DNA from: Burkholderiales bacterium PBB3
GTDB taxonomy: Bacteria > Pseudomonadota > Gammaproteobacteria > Burkholderiales > Burkholderiaceae_C
Direction of reading: 5' to 3'
Assembly: GCA_002256115.1 (NCBI GenBank)
Contig: NKIK01000020.1
Coordinates: 1 to 64,000 of the forward strand
Length of the DNA: 64,000 nt
Part shown: positions 1-8,855 of the stretch, one piece after another
How positions within the stretch are numbered: the first letter of the stretch is position 1
Layout: each line of letters opens with the position of its first letter
The notes under the pieces: generated by a model
Told to the model about the DNA's origin: nothing
What the model saw: the letters and a program-made list of their open reading frames with translations, nothing else
The model's database searches: none
Made by a program: the position numbers and the translations under genes

Positions 1-121
1 TATGCACCCTTACCCTGAGGATCGTTTCTATGCGTCAACTACCTGAGGCAGGAGCCGTATGCGGTAATTCCGCACGTACGGATCTGTGCGGGGGGCGGGG
101 GGTAACCTTCGTTCCTACCGC
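1..121 (+). mobile_element. 3' end of a group II intron (domains V and VI), truncated by window edge
   Basis: Bases 52-84 read as a group II intron domain V. A 5' strand beginning GAGCCGTAT and a 3' strand ending GTACGGATC enclose an inner GCGG/CCGC stem. This is followed by the typical GTGCGGGGGG lead into domain VI (about 87-120), which ends in CCTACCG with a TAAC in the middle that could hold the branch-point A. The intron runs in the + direction and stops about 12 bases from the stop codon of the crotonase gene on the other strand, so it sits in the intergenic spacer. Its body and most of its reverse transcriptase lie upstream of the window. Whether it is still active cannot be judged from the tail. 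Confidence 0.8.
2..46 (+). CDS. possible C-terminal codons of the intron-encoded reverse transcriptase/maturase
   Basis: A frame open from the left edge gives MHPYPEDRFYASTT and then a TGA at 44-46, six bases before intron domain V. In bacterial group II introns the reverse transcriptase gene ends in domain IV shortly before domain V, so the position fits. Only about 14 residues are visible and none is diagnostic, so the call rests on position. Confidence 0.3.
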   Translation: MHPYPEDRFYASTT

Positions 122-132
122 AACAACTCGAT

Positions 133-945
133 TCAGTGGCCCTTCCACTGGGGCGGGCGTTTTTCCTTGAAGGCGGCCTGGCCTTCTTTGGCGTCTTCGG
201 TCAGCGTGAACAGCGCGATCTGGCTCTCGGTAAACGCCATGCTTTCTTCAAAGGCCATGGCCTCCACCTTTTTCATGGTGTACAGGCCGCGGCGAATGGC
301 GGCGGGCGATTTATCCAGCAGGCGGCTCAGCAGCCACTGCAGCTTGGCGTCTACGTCGCTGCCCTCATCGCTCACATAGTTCACCAGACCGTAGTCCAGG
401 GCTTGCGCAGAGGTGATGGGTTCGCCGGTCAGGCACATCTCGGCCAGCTTGCGCCGTGGTATCAAATGCTGCAGCACGCTCAGCACCTGCGCCGGGAACA
501 CACCCACCTTCACCTCCGGCAGGCCAAACACCGCGTGGCGCGCCGCCACCGCCAGGTCGCACATGCTCATCAGGCCCATGCCGCCGGCCATGCAGGCACC
601 GTTGACGCGGGCAATCAAGGGGATGGTGCTGGCCTTGGCCACGCGCAGCAGTTGCGCCAGGTGGCCGTGGGGCTCGGAATAGTCGGTAGTGAAGGCGTTG
701 GCAGACTGCAAGTCGGCCCCGGCGCAAAAGGCTTTTTCCCCGCTACCCGTCACCACGATGGCGCGAATATTGCGATCCGTTTGCGCCGCAGCAATGGCCT
801 GCGCCATGCTGGCCAGCACCCCATGGCTCATGGCATTGCGCCGCTCTTCGCGGGTGATGGTGAGCCACAGCACGGGGCCGCGGGTTTCGATGGCGAGTTC
901 GGCGCTGGAGGCGGGAAGGGTGGGCGCGGCGGCTGGGGTGGTCAT
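133..945 (-). CDS. enoyl-CoA hydratase/isomerase (crotonase) family protein
   Basis: A 270-residue crotonase-fold acyl-CoA enzyme, the usual family length. Visible marks are the CoA/oxyanion loop KAFCAGADL (about residues 71-79) and the second loop ACMAGGMGLMSMCDLAVA. By alignment from memory, the first catalytic Glu of true enoyl-CoA hydratases falls on a Gly here (AGGMGL instead of GGGCEL), while the second Glu is kept (LPEVKVG). The substrate may therefore not be a simple 2-enoyl-CoA, and hydratase is only the family name. The ATG at 945 was chosen over the upstream start at 981 because GGAGA lies 8 bases before it. The gene is monocistronic and lies back to back with the sensor kinase. 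Confidence 0.85.
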   Translation of the reverse strand: MTTPAAAPTLPASSAELAIETRGPVLWLTITREERRNAMSHGVLASMAQAIAAAQTDRNIRAIVVTGSGEKAFCAGADLQSANAFTTDYSEPHGHLAQLLRVAKASTIPLIARVNGACMAGGMGLMSMCDLAVAARHAVFGLPEVKVGVFPAQVLSVLQHLIPRRKLAEMCLTGEPITSAQALDYGLVNYVSDEGSDVDAKLQWLLSRLLDKSPAAIRRGLYTMKKVEAMAFEESMAFTESQIALFTLTEDAKEGQAAFKEKRPPQWKGH

Positions 946-1012
946 GGTGAATATCTCCGGATAAGGGCGGGTTTCGATCAATTGTCAGGGCTTGGAGTTA
1001 TAAAGGAAGGCT

Positions 1013-3604
1013 ATGCCATTGCTGCGCAACTACTTTACGCCTACCAGCCCGACGCTGGCACGGCGCATTTTGTGGCAAATCGGCGCAGTCATTGCCTTGG
1101 TCATCATGGCCGTCACCTGGCTCAGCTACCGCAACACGGCAGACACCTTGCGGCTGGAGGCGGTGGACAACTTGGGCGCCTCCGTCAAAGCCAGCGCAAC
1201 CTATGAGTCCGTCGATTTTCAGATCGCAGAAGCCAATACCCAGGCTCTGCGGGACGAGTACCTGGCCCGCCTCAAGGCCATGGGCACGCGCGACCCGGTG
1301 GCCGAGTTTGACGCCTGGTTTGTGCGCTACCCCGATGGCCTGATCCGCATGCGCCCCGAGCGCGACGACCACAAGCACTTGCCTTCGATTTACATCCGCG
1401 AGAAAGTGCAGATCACGGCGGAAGTGCGTCGCCGGGTGGTGGCTGCTTTTCAAATGCTGCGCGAGTGGGGCCCGTCGCTGACGCTGCGCTATTTTTCGGC
1501 TTATATTGATTTGCCGGGGCAGTCTCTCATCATGTATTCGCCCGGCGTGAACTGGGGCCGTGAGGCCGATGCCAGCACCAATAACTACGACTACCCGCCG
1601 GTTCAAAACTCTGCCCCGGACAAAAACCCGACCCGCAAAAGCCAGTGGACGGGTGTCTACTTTGACGACAAAGCCCAGACCTGGATGGTGTCCACCATCA
1701 CCCCCGTGGACCAAGTGGACTGGGTTGGCACGGCATCCCAAGACATTGCCCTGGATGCCCTGATTGCACGCACCCAGGAGCGCGCCGCACCGGGCACCTA
1801 CAACCTGATTCTGGATGCGCAAGGCCGCCTGCTGGCCCACCCGCTGCTGATGGCCGCCATTCGCAAGGCCGGTGGCAATCTGGATATCGGCACGCTGTCC
1901 GATCCCTTGTTGACCGACATTGCTGCGCAGGCCCGCCGCGTGGGCACTACGACCGAGGTACTACCCAGCAGCGACCAAGACCACTACCTGGGCATCAGCC
2001 GTATTCAGGGCCCGCAGTGGTACTGGGTGACCGTGTACCCCAAGGCCCTGGTGGAGCAGCGCAGCATTGCGGCGGCCCGGTCCATCTTGCTGGCGGGGCT
2101 GGTGGGGCTGGTGGTGGAGTTGGCGCTGCTGGCCTGGATACTGCATCGCCAAGTGGCCCTGCCTTTAACGCAGCTGAGCGCTGCCACCCAGGCCCTGGCA
2201 CAGGGCCAACGCGCGGTGCAACTCGACATGAAAGGCCAGGCCGAGCTGGGCCAACTGGCGCGCAATTTCCAGCACATGACCGAGCAGCTGCGCGAGCGCG
2301 AAGAGGGTCTGATCCGCAGCGTAGCGTTCAGAGACACGCTCTTCCAAACCATCCCCGACTTGGTGTTTGTCAAAGACCTAGAGGGCCGCTACCTGTCTGC
2401 CAACCGTGCGTTTGCCTTGGCCTATGGCGCGACGGAGAGCCAACTGCTGGGCGTGCGCGATTGCGACTTGGTGCCCCAGGCCGATGCTGACTACTACGCC
2501 ATGCGCGACCTGGAAGCCCTGAACGCCGGGCGGCCTGTGCATACCGAGCACGACAGCGTCAATGTCATCACCGGCCTGCGGTCCTATTACGAAACCGTGA
2601 AGACGCCTATTTTTGACCCCAGCGGCAAATGCGTGGGCCTGCTGGGCATAGGCCGCAATATCACTGAGCGCAAGATGGCCGAGCGGGCTTTGCAGGCGCT
2701 GAACGACAGCCTGGAAGATCGCGTACAGCGGCGCACCCAGGCCCTGGAAACCGCCAACGCTGAAATGGCCGAGGCCATGCGCGCACTGCAAAACACCCAG
2801 CGCGAACTCATTGAGGGTGAAAAACTGGCCTCGCTGGGGCGCATGGTGGCGGGCATTGCGCATGAGCTCAATACGCCCATTGGCAATGCGCTGATGATTG
2901 GCAGTACCCTGGCCGACCAAGCGCGGCAGATGGACAAAGCCATGCTGGAGGACCGGCTCAAGCGCTCTGAGCTGGCGGATTTTTTGCGGGAAGCAGCTGC
3001 AGGCTCGGTGGTGCTGGAGCGCGCCTTGCGCCAAGCCAGCCATTTGATTGCCAGCTTCAAGCAAGTGGCCGCAGACCAACAATCCGAGCAGCGCCGCCCC
3101 TTTGATCTGGCCACCAATGTGGACGAGATTTTGGCGATTTTGCGGCCCGGCTTGCGCGGCCCGGCTATCACGCTGGAGTCTGCGGTGCCGCTGGATATTG
3201 CCATGGACAGCTACCCCGGCTTGTTGGCCCAAGTGATCAGCAATTTGGTGACCAATGCCAAGATGCACGCTTTTGATGGCACGCAAGAAGGCAGCGTGCG
3301 CGTAGAAGCTATCGACCTGGGGGAGACGGTGCGCCTGGCGATTCGGGACGATGGCAAGGGCATACCGGAGGACATCCGCGCGCGCATCTTCGAGCCCTTT
3401 TTCACCACCCGCATGGGCCGGGGCGGCACGGGGCTGGGCTTGTCTATCGTGCACGGCTTGGTAACCCAGGGCCTGGGTGGGCAAATTGCGGTGGACTACG
3501 GCCAAGCCCAGGGCACCGGTTTCCTCATCACGTTGCCCAAATCAGACCCCCGCCCGCCGCGCCATGCGGAGCTGGATTCGGAGTTGACCAAGCTCAGCGC
3601 TTAG
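1013..3604 (+). CDS. PAS domain-containing sensor histidine kinase (orphan)
   Basis: An 863-residue membrane-bound hybrid-free sensor kinase. Order: transmembrane segment (about 22-44), large periplasmic Cache-like sensor region (about 50-340), second transmembrane segment (about 350-372), HAMP, PAS (about 440-555, starting FRDTLFQTIPDLVFVKD), coiled coil, then the kinase core. The phospho-acceptor is His617 in GIAHELNTPIGN. The ATPase region shows NLVTNAKMHAF (N box, variant), DDGKGI (G1), FEPFFTT (F box) and GGTGLGLSIV (G2). AAAGGAAGG precedes the ATG. No response regulator is adjacent, so its partner is elsewhere. The ligand is unknown; Cache domains often bind small organic molecules. Confidence 0.9.
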   Translation: MPLLRNYFTPTSPTLARRILWQIGAVIALVIMAVTWLSYRNTADTLRLEAVDNLGASVKASATYESVDFQIAEANTQALRDEYLARLKAMGTRDPVAEFDAWFVRYPDGLIRMRPERDDHKHLPSIYIREKVQITAEVRRRVVAAFQMLREWGPSLTLRYFSAYIDLPGQSLIMYSPGVNWGREADASTNNYDYPPVQNSAPDKNPTRKSQWTGVYFDDKAQTWMVSTITPVDQVDWVGTASQDIALDALIARTQERAAPGTYNLILDAQGRLLAHPLLMAAIRKAGGNLDIGTLSDPLLTDIAAQARRVGTTTEVLPSSDQDHYLGISRIQGPQWYWVTVYPKALVEQRSIAAARSILLAGLVGLVVELALLAWILHRQVALPLTQLSAATQALAQGQRAVQLDMKGQAELGQLARNFQHMTEQLREREEGLIRSVAFRDTLFQTIPDLVFVKDLEGRYLSANRAFALAYGATESQLLGVRDCDLVPQADADYYAMRDLEALNAGRPVHTEHDSVNVITGLRSYYETVKTPIFDPSGKCVGLLGIGRNITERKMAERALQALNDSLEDRVQRRTQALETANAEMAEAMRALQNTQRELIEGEKLASLGRMVAGIAHELNTPIGNALMIGSTLADQARQMDKAMLEDRLKRSELADFLREAAAGSVVLERALRQASHLIASFKQVAADQQSEQRRPFDLATNVDEILAILRPGLRGPAITLESAVPLDIAMDSYPGLLAQVISNLVTNAKMHAFDGTQEGSVRVEAIDLGETVRLAIRDDGKGIPEDIRARIFEPFFTTRMGRGGTGLGLSIVHGLVTQGLGGQIAVDYGQAQGTGFLITLPKSDPRPPRHAELDSELTKLSA

Positions 3605-3612
3605 CCGCGCAA

Positions 3613-5565
3613 TTAGCGCAGCGCTAGCTTCTTGGCCTCAGCGGCCGTCAGCACCCGCATACACGGCACATCGCCCTCAAACACCATGCCGTGCATATCG
3701 GTGCGGCGGTGGGCTTTCATCAGGTCCAACAAAAACTTCAGCACCTCAGGCGTGATGCGCTGGCCCGGCACCAGCGCAGGTATGCCGGGCGGGTAGGGCA
3801 CGATCTGGTCGGCCGACACGCGCCCCACTAGCGCGGCATTGGGTCGGTCATCCTCATCCAGCAGCGCGAGCAACTCGCCATGGGCGTAGTAGGCATCGCG
3901 CGGCAGCACTGCCAGCGTCGTGAAGCCCGCCAGCGATGGCGTGCGGCGCACGCGCTTGGGCGGCGTGTGGTGGGCCTTGGCCATGCGCTGCAGTGCGTCC
4001 AGCAGGCGCGCCGCCTTGCTGCGCGTGGTGCCAATGGTCACCAGCAGCGTCACGGTGTTGAAGGTGGATTTCTCCACCTGCACATGGTGCTTCTCAAACA
4101 GCTCGGCCTGAAATTCTTGTGCGGTCAGGCCGCAGCCGCTGATGTCGATGGTGATCTTGGTCGGGTCCAGGCGCACGCCGTCTTTGCGCACCGCAGCAGG
4201 CAGCAATTCCTTCAGGGTGAGGGCGCGAAACACCTTGGTCGCATTGATGCCCGCGCGCAGCTCGTCACACAGTTCCAGGCTGCGGGCTAGCAGTTTGTAG
4301 CCTTCCATACTGGCCTGGCGGCGGCCCACATCCAGGCTGGCAATCATGCTGTACTGCGGGCTGGTGGAGGCATGCATATTGAAGTTTTCGCGGAAGGCAT
4401 GCTCGTCAAACGCGGGGTCGTTCACATGGATCATGCTGGCCTGCGAAAACGCCGACAGCACCTTGTGTGTGCTCTGGGTGGCGTAGTCGGCCCCGCACTC
4501 CAGCGCCGTGGGGCGGAAGGCCGGGTGAAAGCGCGCATGGCCAAACCAGGCCTCGTCAATGATGACCTTGATGCCCTTGGCATGCGCCTTGGCGATGATG
4601 GGTCTCAGGTCGTAGCACAGGCCATCGTAGGTGCATGAAGTGAGCACCATGGCTTTGGCATCCGGGTGGTCGTCCATGGCCTGGAACAGCGTGGCCTTGG
4701 GCACCGGGCCAAACAGGCCGAACTCGGGGTTAATGGAGCTGTCCAGGTACACCGGCAGCGCGCCCGACAACACCACGCCGTGGTGCACGGATTTGTGGCA
4801 ATTGCGGTCCAGCAGCAGCTTGTCGCCGGGGATCAGCAGGGTCTGAAAAATCACCTTGTTGGCAGTGGATGTGCCATTGGTGGCAAAGAAGGTGCGATTC
4901 GCGCCAAAGGCCTTGGCGGCCATGGCTTGTGACTCCAGCAACACGGCCTTGGGGTCGAGCAAAGAGTCGAGCTGATCGACCGACACTGACAGGTCGGCGC
5001 GGAAGGCATGCTCGCCCATGAAGTCATGAAAATCGCCGGCCCAGGGGCTGGCGCGCAAGGAGTCACCACCCGAGTGGCCTGGCGTGTGCCAGGCGTCTTT
5101 GGCCATGGCCACATAGGCCTTGAGCGCGTCATAAAACGGCGTGCGCGCGCGCTGGGTCAGCTGGGCATGCAGGATGCGAAACCAGCCGCGATAGTCGCTC
5201 TCTTGCAAATGAAAGTGGCCGGTCAGCGGCTCGTTGAGCCAATGCGCCAGTTGCGCCTCGTCGCGGCTGCCTTGCACCAGCAAATACACATCCAGCTCGG
5301 GGCGGTGGGCGCGCACCGCGCGCACCAGGGTGCGTGCGTCTTGCGCGGCGGCACCGTGGCCCAGTGCCGCGTCGATCAACACGGCCTGCACATCGCCATC
5401 ATTCACCATCAGGTCGAGAGCCTGTGTGGAATCCGCCACCGCCACAAACTGAATGCCCAGTGGGTTGTCCAGCGCGCGCGCTGCGGCGCTCAGGCGAATG
5501 CAGGCGGGCTTGGTCCAGTGCCGGTCATCGGTGACCAGCAAGATACGCGAGACGGGTTTGGGCAT
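3613..5565 (-). CDS. Orn/Lys/Arg family PLP-dependent decarboxylase
   Basis: A 650-residue fold-type I PLP enzyme that decarboxylates arginine, lysine or ornithine to a polyamine-type amine. Order: receiver-like N-terminal wing (about 1-125), PLP-binding large domain (about 140-520) and C-terminal domain. The PLP Schiff-base lysine is Lys368 in ATQSTHKVLSAF. DEAWFGHARFHP carries the Asp that pairs with the pyridine nitrogen. It is shorter than the E. coli inducible enzymes (about 710-755), so the exact substrate is open. The open frame continues to 6198, but that part lies over the divergent Lrp gene; the ATG at 5565 begins MPKPVSRILLV, a natural N-terminus. The divergent Lrp/AsnC gene probably regulates it. 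Confidence 0.88.
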   Translation of the reverse strand: MPKPVSRILLVTDDRHWTKPACIRLSAAARALDNPLGIQFVAVADSTQALDLMVNDGDVQAVLIDAALGHGAAAQDARTLVRAVRAHRPELDVYLLVQGSRDEAQLAHWLNEPLTGHFHLQESDYRGWFRILHAQLTQRARTPFYDALKAYVAMAKDAWHTPGHSGGDSLRASPWAGDFHDFMGEHAFRADLSVSVDQLDSLLDPKAVLLESQAMAAKAFGANRTFFATNGTSTANKVIFQTLLIPGDKLLLDRNCHKSVHHGVVLSGALPVYLDSSINPEFGLFGPVPKATLFQAMDDHPDAKAMVLTSCTYDGLCYDLRPIIAKAHAKGIKVIIDEAWFGHARFHPAFRPTALECGADYATQSTHKVLSAFSQASMIHVNDPAFDEHAFRENFNMHASTSPQYSMIASLDVGRRQASMEGYKLLARSLELCDELRAGINATKVFRALTLKELLPAAVRKDGVRLDPTKITIDISGCGLTAQEFQAELFEKHHVQVEKSTFNTVTLLVTIGTTRSKAARLLDALQRMAKAHHTPPKRVRRTPSLAGFTTLAVLPRDAYYAHGELLALLDEDDRPNAALVGRVSADQIVPYPPGIPALVPGQRITPEVLKFLLDLMKAHRRTDMHGMVFEGDVPCMRVLTAAEAKKLALR

Positions 5566-5676
5566 AAGGGGCAGTGCAAAAAATAGCAAGACGCTGAGGC
5601 AGTGTGCGGCAGCGTCTGCATATTGAAAATACGCAAAACGTGCTAATTGGAGATTTGAAATTGCACAGAATGCGCA

Positions 5677-6177
5677 GTGAAATGGCAAAATGCAAAAATG
5701 ACTGCTTCTACCACTGTGCCAAGCTCCGCCGCACCCAGCCTGCGGCTGGACGAACTGGACCAACAAATCCTGGAAATGCTGCGCGTGAATGCCCGCCTGC
5801 CAGTGGTGAAGATGGCACTGGCCTTGGGTGTGACCCGCAGCACCGTGCAGGCGCGCATCACCGCCATGGAGCAGGGCGGGGTGATTACCGGCTACACCGT
5901 AGGCGTGTCCCACCCGCGCCAGGGGCCGCGCATCCGCGCCATGGTCATGGTGTCGGTCACCTCGCGGTCCGAGCCCGACGTGGTGCGGGCCTTGTCCAAA
6001 CGTTTTGAGATTGTGAAGCTCTGGGCCACCAGCGGCCGTTACGACCTGTGCGCGCTGGTGGTGACCGACCACACCGAGGAGCTGGACGCGCTGATTGACC
6101 GCATCCGCGGCGTGAAGGGCGTGGTGGATACCTTCTCCACCATTCTGTTGTCGACCAAGCTGGACAGGCCTGACTAG
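5677..6177 (+). CDS. Lrp/AsnC family transcriptional regulator
   Basis: A 166-residue amino-acid-responsive regulator. An N-terminal winged helix (LDELDQQILEMLRVNARLP, then MALALGVTRSTVQARI, about 17-65) is followed by a RAM ligand domain (about 75-155). Length is typical. The start could also be the ATG at 5698, which loses seven residues; neither has a clear ribosome binding site. It is divergent from the Orn/Lys/Arg decarboxylase across an A+T-rich spacer (5566-5676). That arrangement suggests it controls that gene and itself in response to an amino acid, which is inference. Confidence 0.9.
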   Translation: MKWQNAKMTASTTVPSSAAPSLRLDELDQQILEMLRVNARLPVVKMALALGVTRSTVQARITAMEQGGVITGYTVGVSHPRQGPRIRAMVMVSVTSRSEPDVVRALSKRFEIVKLWATSGRYDLCALVVTDHTEELDALIDRIRGVKGVVDTFSTILLSTKLDRPD

Positions 6178-6306
6178 GCAGCTGGCGCGCCGCGGCAAGG
6201 CACGCGTAATACATGCGCAATCTGCTCAAGCTTTGCACAGGACTACACTGCCGGTGGCCTATGTTGGCCGACGGGGGCACATGCCCCAATCTCAGAGAAA
6301 CGCACC

Positions 6307-6621
6307 ATGTCTACTTCCCGCAGAAGCTTTGTTATTCAATCCATCACCGGTGCCGGCGCGCTAGCCTGCGTCGCACTGCCGCACGCTGCGTTTGCCCAAG
6401 CGCTGACCGACGCGGACCCGCAAGCCGTGGCGCTGGGCTACAAAGCCGATGGCACCAAGACCGATACCAAGAAGTACCCCAAATACGCCGCCGGGCAAAA
6501 CTGTGCGAGTTGCGCGTTGTACCAGGGCAAGCCCGCGGACGCTACGGGGGGCTGCCCCTTGTTTGGCGCGAAGAAAGTAGCAGGCAAGGGCTGGTGTAGC
6601 GCCTGGGCCAAGAAGGCCTGA
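6307..6621 (+). CDS. high-potential iron-sulfur protein (HiPIP)
   Basis: A 104-residue periplasmic [4Fe-4S] electron carrier that can feed terminal oxidases or photosynthetic reaction centres. The N-terminus has a Tat-type signal (SRRSFVIQ, then a hydrophobic stretch ending AAFAQA at about 31). The mature part has four cluster cysteines, spaced CASC, then 13 residues to GGC, then 13 to GWC, as in HiPIPs. The gene is monocistronic and closed by a strong terminator shared with the convergent peptidase. HiPIPs occur in Rhodoferax and relatives, which fits the lineage guess. Confidence 0.93.
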   Translation: MSTSRRSFVIQSITGAGALACVALPHAAFAQALTDADPQAVALGYKADGTKTDTKKYPKYAAGQNCASCALYQGKPADATGGCPLFGAKKVAGKGWCSAWAKKA

Positions 6622-6641
6622 CATCGTCGGATTTTTGACAT

Positions 6642-6669
6642 AAAAAAAGCCCCTGTGAAGGGGCTTTTT
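6642..6669. terminator. bidirectional rho-independent terminator
   Basis: The stem AAAGCCCC/GGGGCTTT with loop TGTGAA is flanked by A and T runs on both sides. It therefore serves the HiPIP gene on + and the S9 peptidase gene on -. Confidence 0.9.
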
Positions 6670-6697
6670 GCTGGTGGGCTGCTGCGCAAGCCCCGAT

Positions 6698-8779
6698 CTA
6701 CTTTTTGGCCGCAGCCTCTTTCAAACCCGGTACATGCTCTGCCCCCTGTACCACTTGTGCAGTCGACTGCCGCACAGTTTCAGCCAATGGCTCGACGCGA
6801 CCACCCAGACATTGGCCCAGGAAGGCTTCGGTCACGGCGTTGAAGCCGATGCGGTTGTTCGGCTTGGCGAAGCCGTGCCCTTCGTCGGGGTAGAGAACAT
6901 AGGTCACCGGGATTTTCTTGGCCTGCATCGCCGTCACGATTTGGTCGCTCTCGGCCTGCTTGACGCGCGGGTCGTTGGCACCTTGTCCGATCAGTAGCGG
7001 GCGAATGATTTGGTCCGCTTTGTACAAGGGTGAAGCGGCGCGCAGGATGGTCTTGCCCTCATCCGTGCCGGGATCGCCCATGCGGCTGAACATTTGTTTT
7101 TTGCCTGCCTCCCAGTAGGGCGGGATGGTGCCCAGCAGGGTCTCCAGATTGGACGGACCCACGATGTCCACCGCGCAGGCAAAGGTGGTGGGCGTAAACG
7201 CCACACCGGCCAAGGCCGCATAACCGCCGTAGCTGCCGCCCATGATGGCAACCTTGTCGGTCGTGGTGACGCCTTGCTTGACGGCCCAGTCGACTGCGTC
7301 CAACAGGTCGTTGTGCATCGCCAATCCCCATTGCTTGTTACCAGCGTTCAGGAACTTTTTGCCGAAGCCGGTAGAGGCGCGGAAGTTGACCGACAGCACT
7401 GCGTAGCCGCGGTTGGCCAGCCACTGGTGGGTTCCGTTGTAGCCATAGCCGTCGCGTGCCCAAGGCCCGCCGTGCACCAGCAGCACCATGGGTACCGGCT
7501 TGTCGGCTTTGCCGTCGCCATTGGTATCCGCGCCCACAGGCAGCGTCAGGTAGCTGGGCAACACCAGGCCGTCGCGGGCCTTGATCTCGGCCGTCAACAT
7601 GGGTACCAGGGGGGCACCTTGCAGTTCCGGACGGGCCACGTACAGCGCGGTCAGGCGCTTGGCCTTGCGTTCGTACAAATAGGTAGCGGCAACTTTAGAG
7701 ACCGGGTCAATGCCGACGATCCACTTGTCGTCATCGCGTGTGCGGCTGGCCACATAAACCTCGCCTTTGCCCAGTTGCTGCTGCAGCCAGTCAAAGTCGG
7801 CCTTCAAGCTTTTATCAACAAACTGCCATTCGTTAATCAGGTAATCCACCGCAAAGGCTTGTACTTCGCCAGTGATCGGGTGGCGCAGCGTACTGCCCAG
7901 ATCAGCGCGCGCGTCTTGCGCAATCAGCTTGCGCAGACCAGTTGCTGTGTCTTCTGCAAAAACGGCCGTGGTGTCGCGTTCGCGTGAGTCCACCCAGTAC
8001 AGGGTTTTGCCGTCTGCAGTGAAGCCCAGCGGGCGGGTGCCACTGTCTTCCAGGCTCGTGCTGAGGAATGGTTTGTCAGCCGCCACAGCGTCTTTGACCT
8101 GAAAGTAGTCAGCGCCACCAGCAGCGTTGGGGCGGGCCGCGAGCCGCACCTGCAGGTCATCGTCGGTCTCGAAGCCGGCGTAGCCGTCGCCCTTCATCAC
8201 CAGCTTCAGCTCGCCAGTTTTCAGGTTCAGCAAGTGCACGTCATGCCAGCGCGGATCGCGGTTGTTGATACCCACCAGCACCTCGTCCAAGCGCTTGCGT
8301 GAGCCGCCCATCATGCGCACACGCACCTTGTCAAAAGGTGTGTAGTCCTGTTGCTTGCCAGTATTGACGTTGACACCATAGAGGCGGAAATTTTCATCCC
8401 CTGCGGTGTCCTTCACGAACAAAACCTGGTCACTGCTGCCAGACCAAAAGTGCGCCGGGATCGGCCGGTCGGTCGACGCGGTGATGGCCTTGGCTGCGTC
8501 CGGCTTGTCTGCTGGGGCCACCCATACGTTCATGACGCCATTGACCGGAGCCATCCATGACAACCACTGCCCATTGGGGCTGAGCTGAGCCCCGGCTTTT
8601 ACGGGGTTGCCGAACAGGGCGGCTCGCGGGATCAGCGTCGTGTCGCCGACGGTGATGCTGGCCTTGCTAGCCATAGCGCTTTGCGCATGGACGCTCGTCA
8701 TGGCGGTGCCGCCAAGTGTCAGCACCAGCATCAAAGCCTGGATAAGAGGTAAGTGTTTAACGGGAGCGCAAAGGTGCAT
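6698..8779 (-). CDS. S9 family prolyl oligopeptidase-type serine peptidase, exported
   Basis: A 693-residue exported peptidase. It has a signal peptide (hydrophobic core about 12-28, cleavage near VHAQSA), a beta-propeller region (about 45-420) and a C-terminal alpha/beta hydrolase domain (about 430-670). The nucleophile is Ser516 in GGSYGGYA. The His lies in PDEGHGF near the C-terminus, and GANDPRVK probably carries the Asp. The oxyanion loop VLLVHGGPWARD is intact. Such dipeptidyl/oligopeptidases cleave short peptides in the periplasm. It converges on HiPIP through a shared terminator and is back to back with the epimerase. Confidence 0.9.
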   Translation of the reverse strand: MHLCAPVKHLPLIQALMLVLTLGGTAMTSVHAQSAMASKASITVGDTTLIPRAALFGNPVKAGAQLSPNGQWLSWMAPVNGVMNVWVAPADKPDAAKAITASTDRPIPAHFWSGSSDQVLFVKDTAGDENFRLYGVNVNTGKQQDYTPFDKVRVRMMGGSRKRLDEVLVGINNRDPRWHDVHLLNLKTGELKLVMKGDGYAGFETDDDLQVRLAARPNAAGGADYFQVKDAVAADKPFLSTSLEDSGTRPLGFTADGKTLYWVDSRERDTTAVFAEDTATGLRKLIAQDARADLGSTLRHPITGEVQAFAVDYLINEWQFVDKSLKADFDWLQQQLGKGEVYVASRTRDDDKWIVGIDPVSKVAATYLYERKAKRLTALYVARPELQGAPLVPMLTAEIKARDGLVLPSYLTLPVGADTNGDGKADKPVPMVLLVHGGPWARDGYGYNGTHQWLANRGYAVLSVNFRASTGFGKKFLNAGNKQWGLAMHNDLLDAVDWAVKQGVTTTDKVAIMGGSYGGYAALAGVAFTPTTFACAVDIVGPSNLETLLGTIPPYWEAGKKQMFSRMGDPGTDEGKTILRAASPLYKADQIIRPLLIGQGANDPRVKQAESDQIVTAMQAKKIPVTYVLYPDEGHGFAKPNNRIGFNAVTEAFLGQCLGGRVEPLAETVRQSTAQVVQGAEHVPGLKEAAAKK

Positions 8780-8855
8780 GGCAGCCTCAGAAAGTTAAAG
8801 GGGCCAATAATAGGCCAAGCAAGCGCCAAACACGCGTTGAAATTACCAGAAAACC

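Noticed and set aside
136-1206. 356-codon frame opposite the crotonase gene
   Set aside because: Its codons follow the third positions of the real gene and the product is a Gly/His/Gln-rich string with no motif. A typical GC-rich shadow.
5566-6198. N-terminal extension of the decarboxylase frame
   Set aside because: It lies over the divergent Lrp gene, lacks family similarity and is bypassed by a normal start at 5565.
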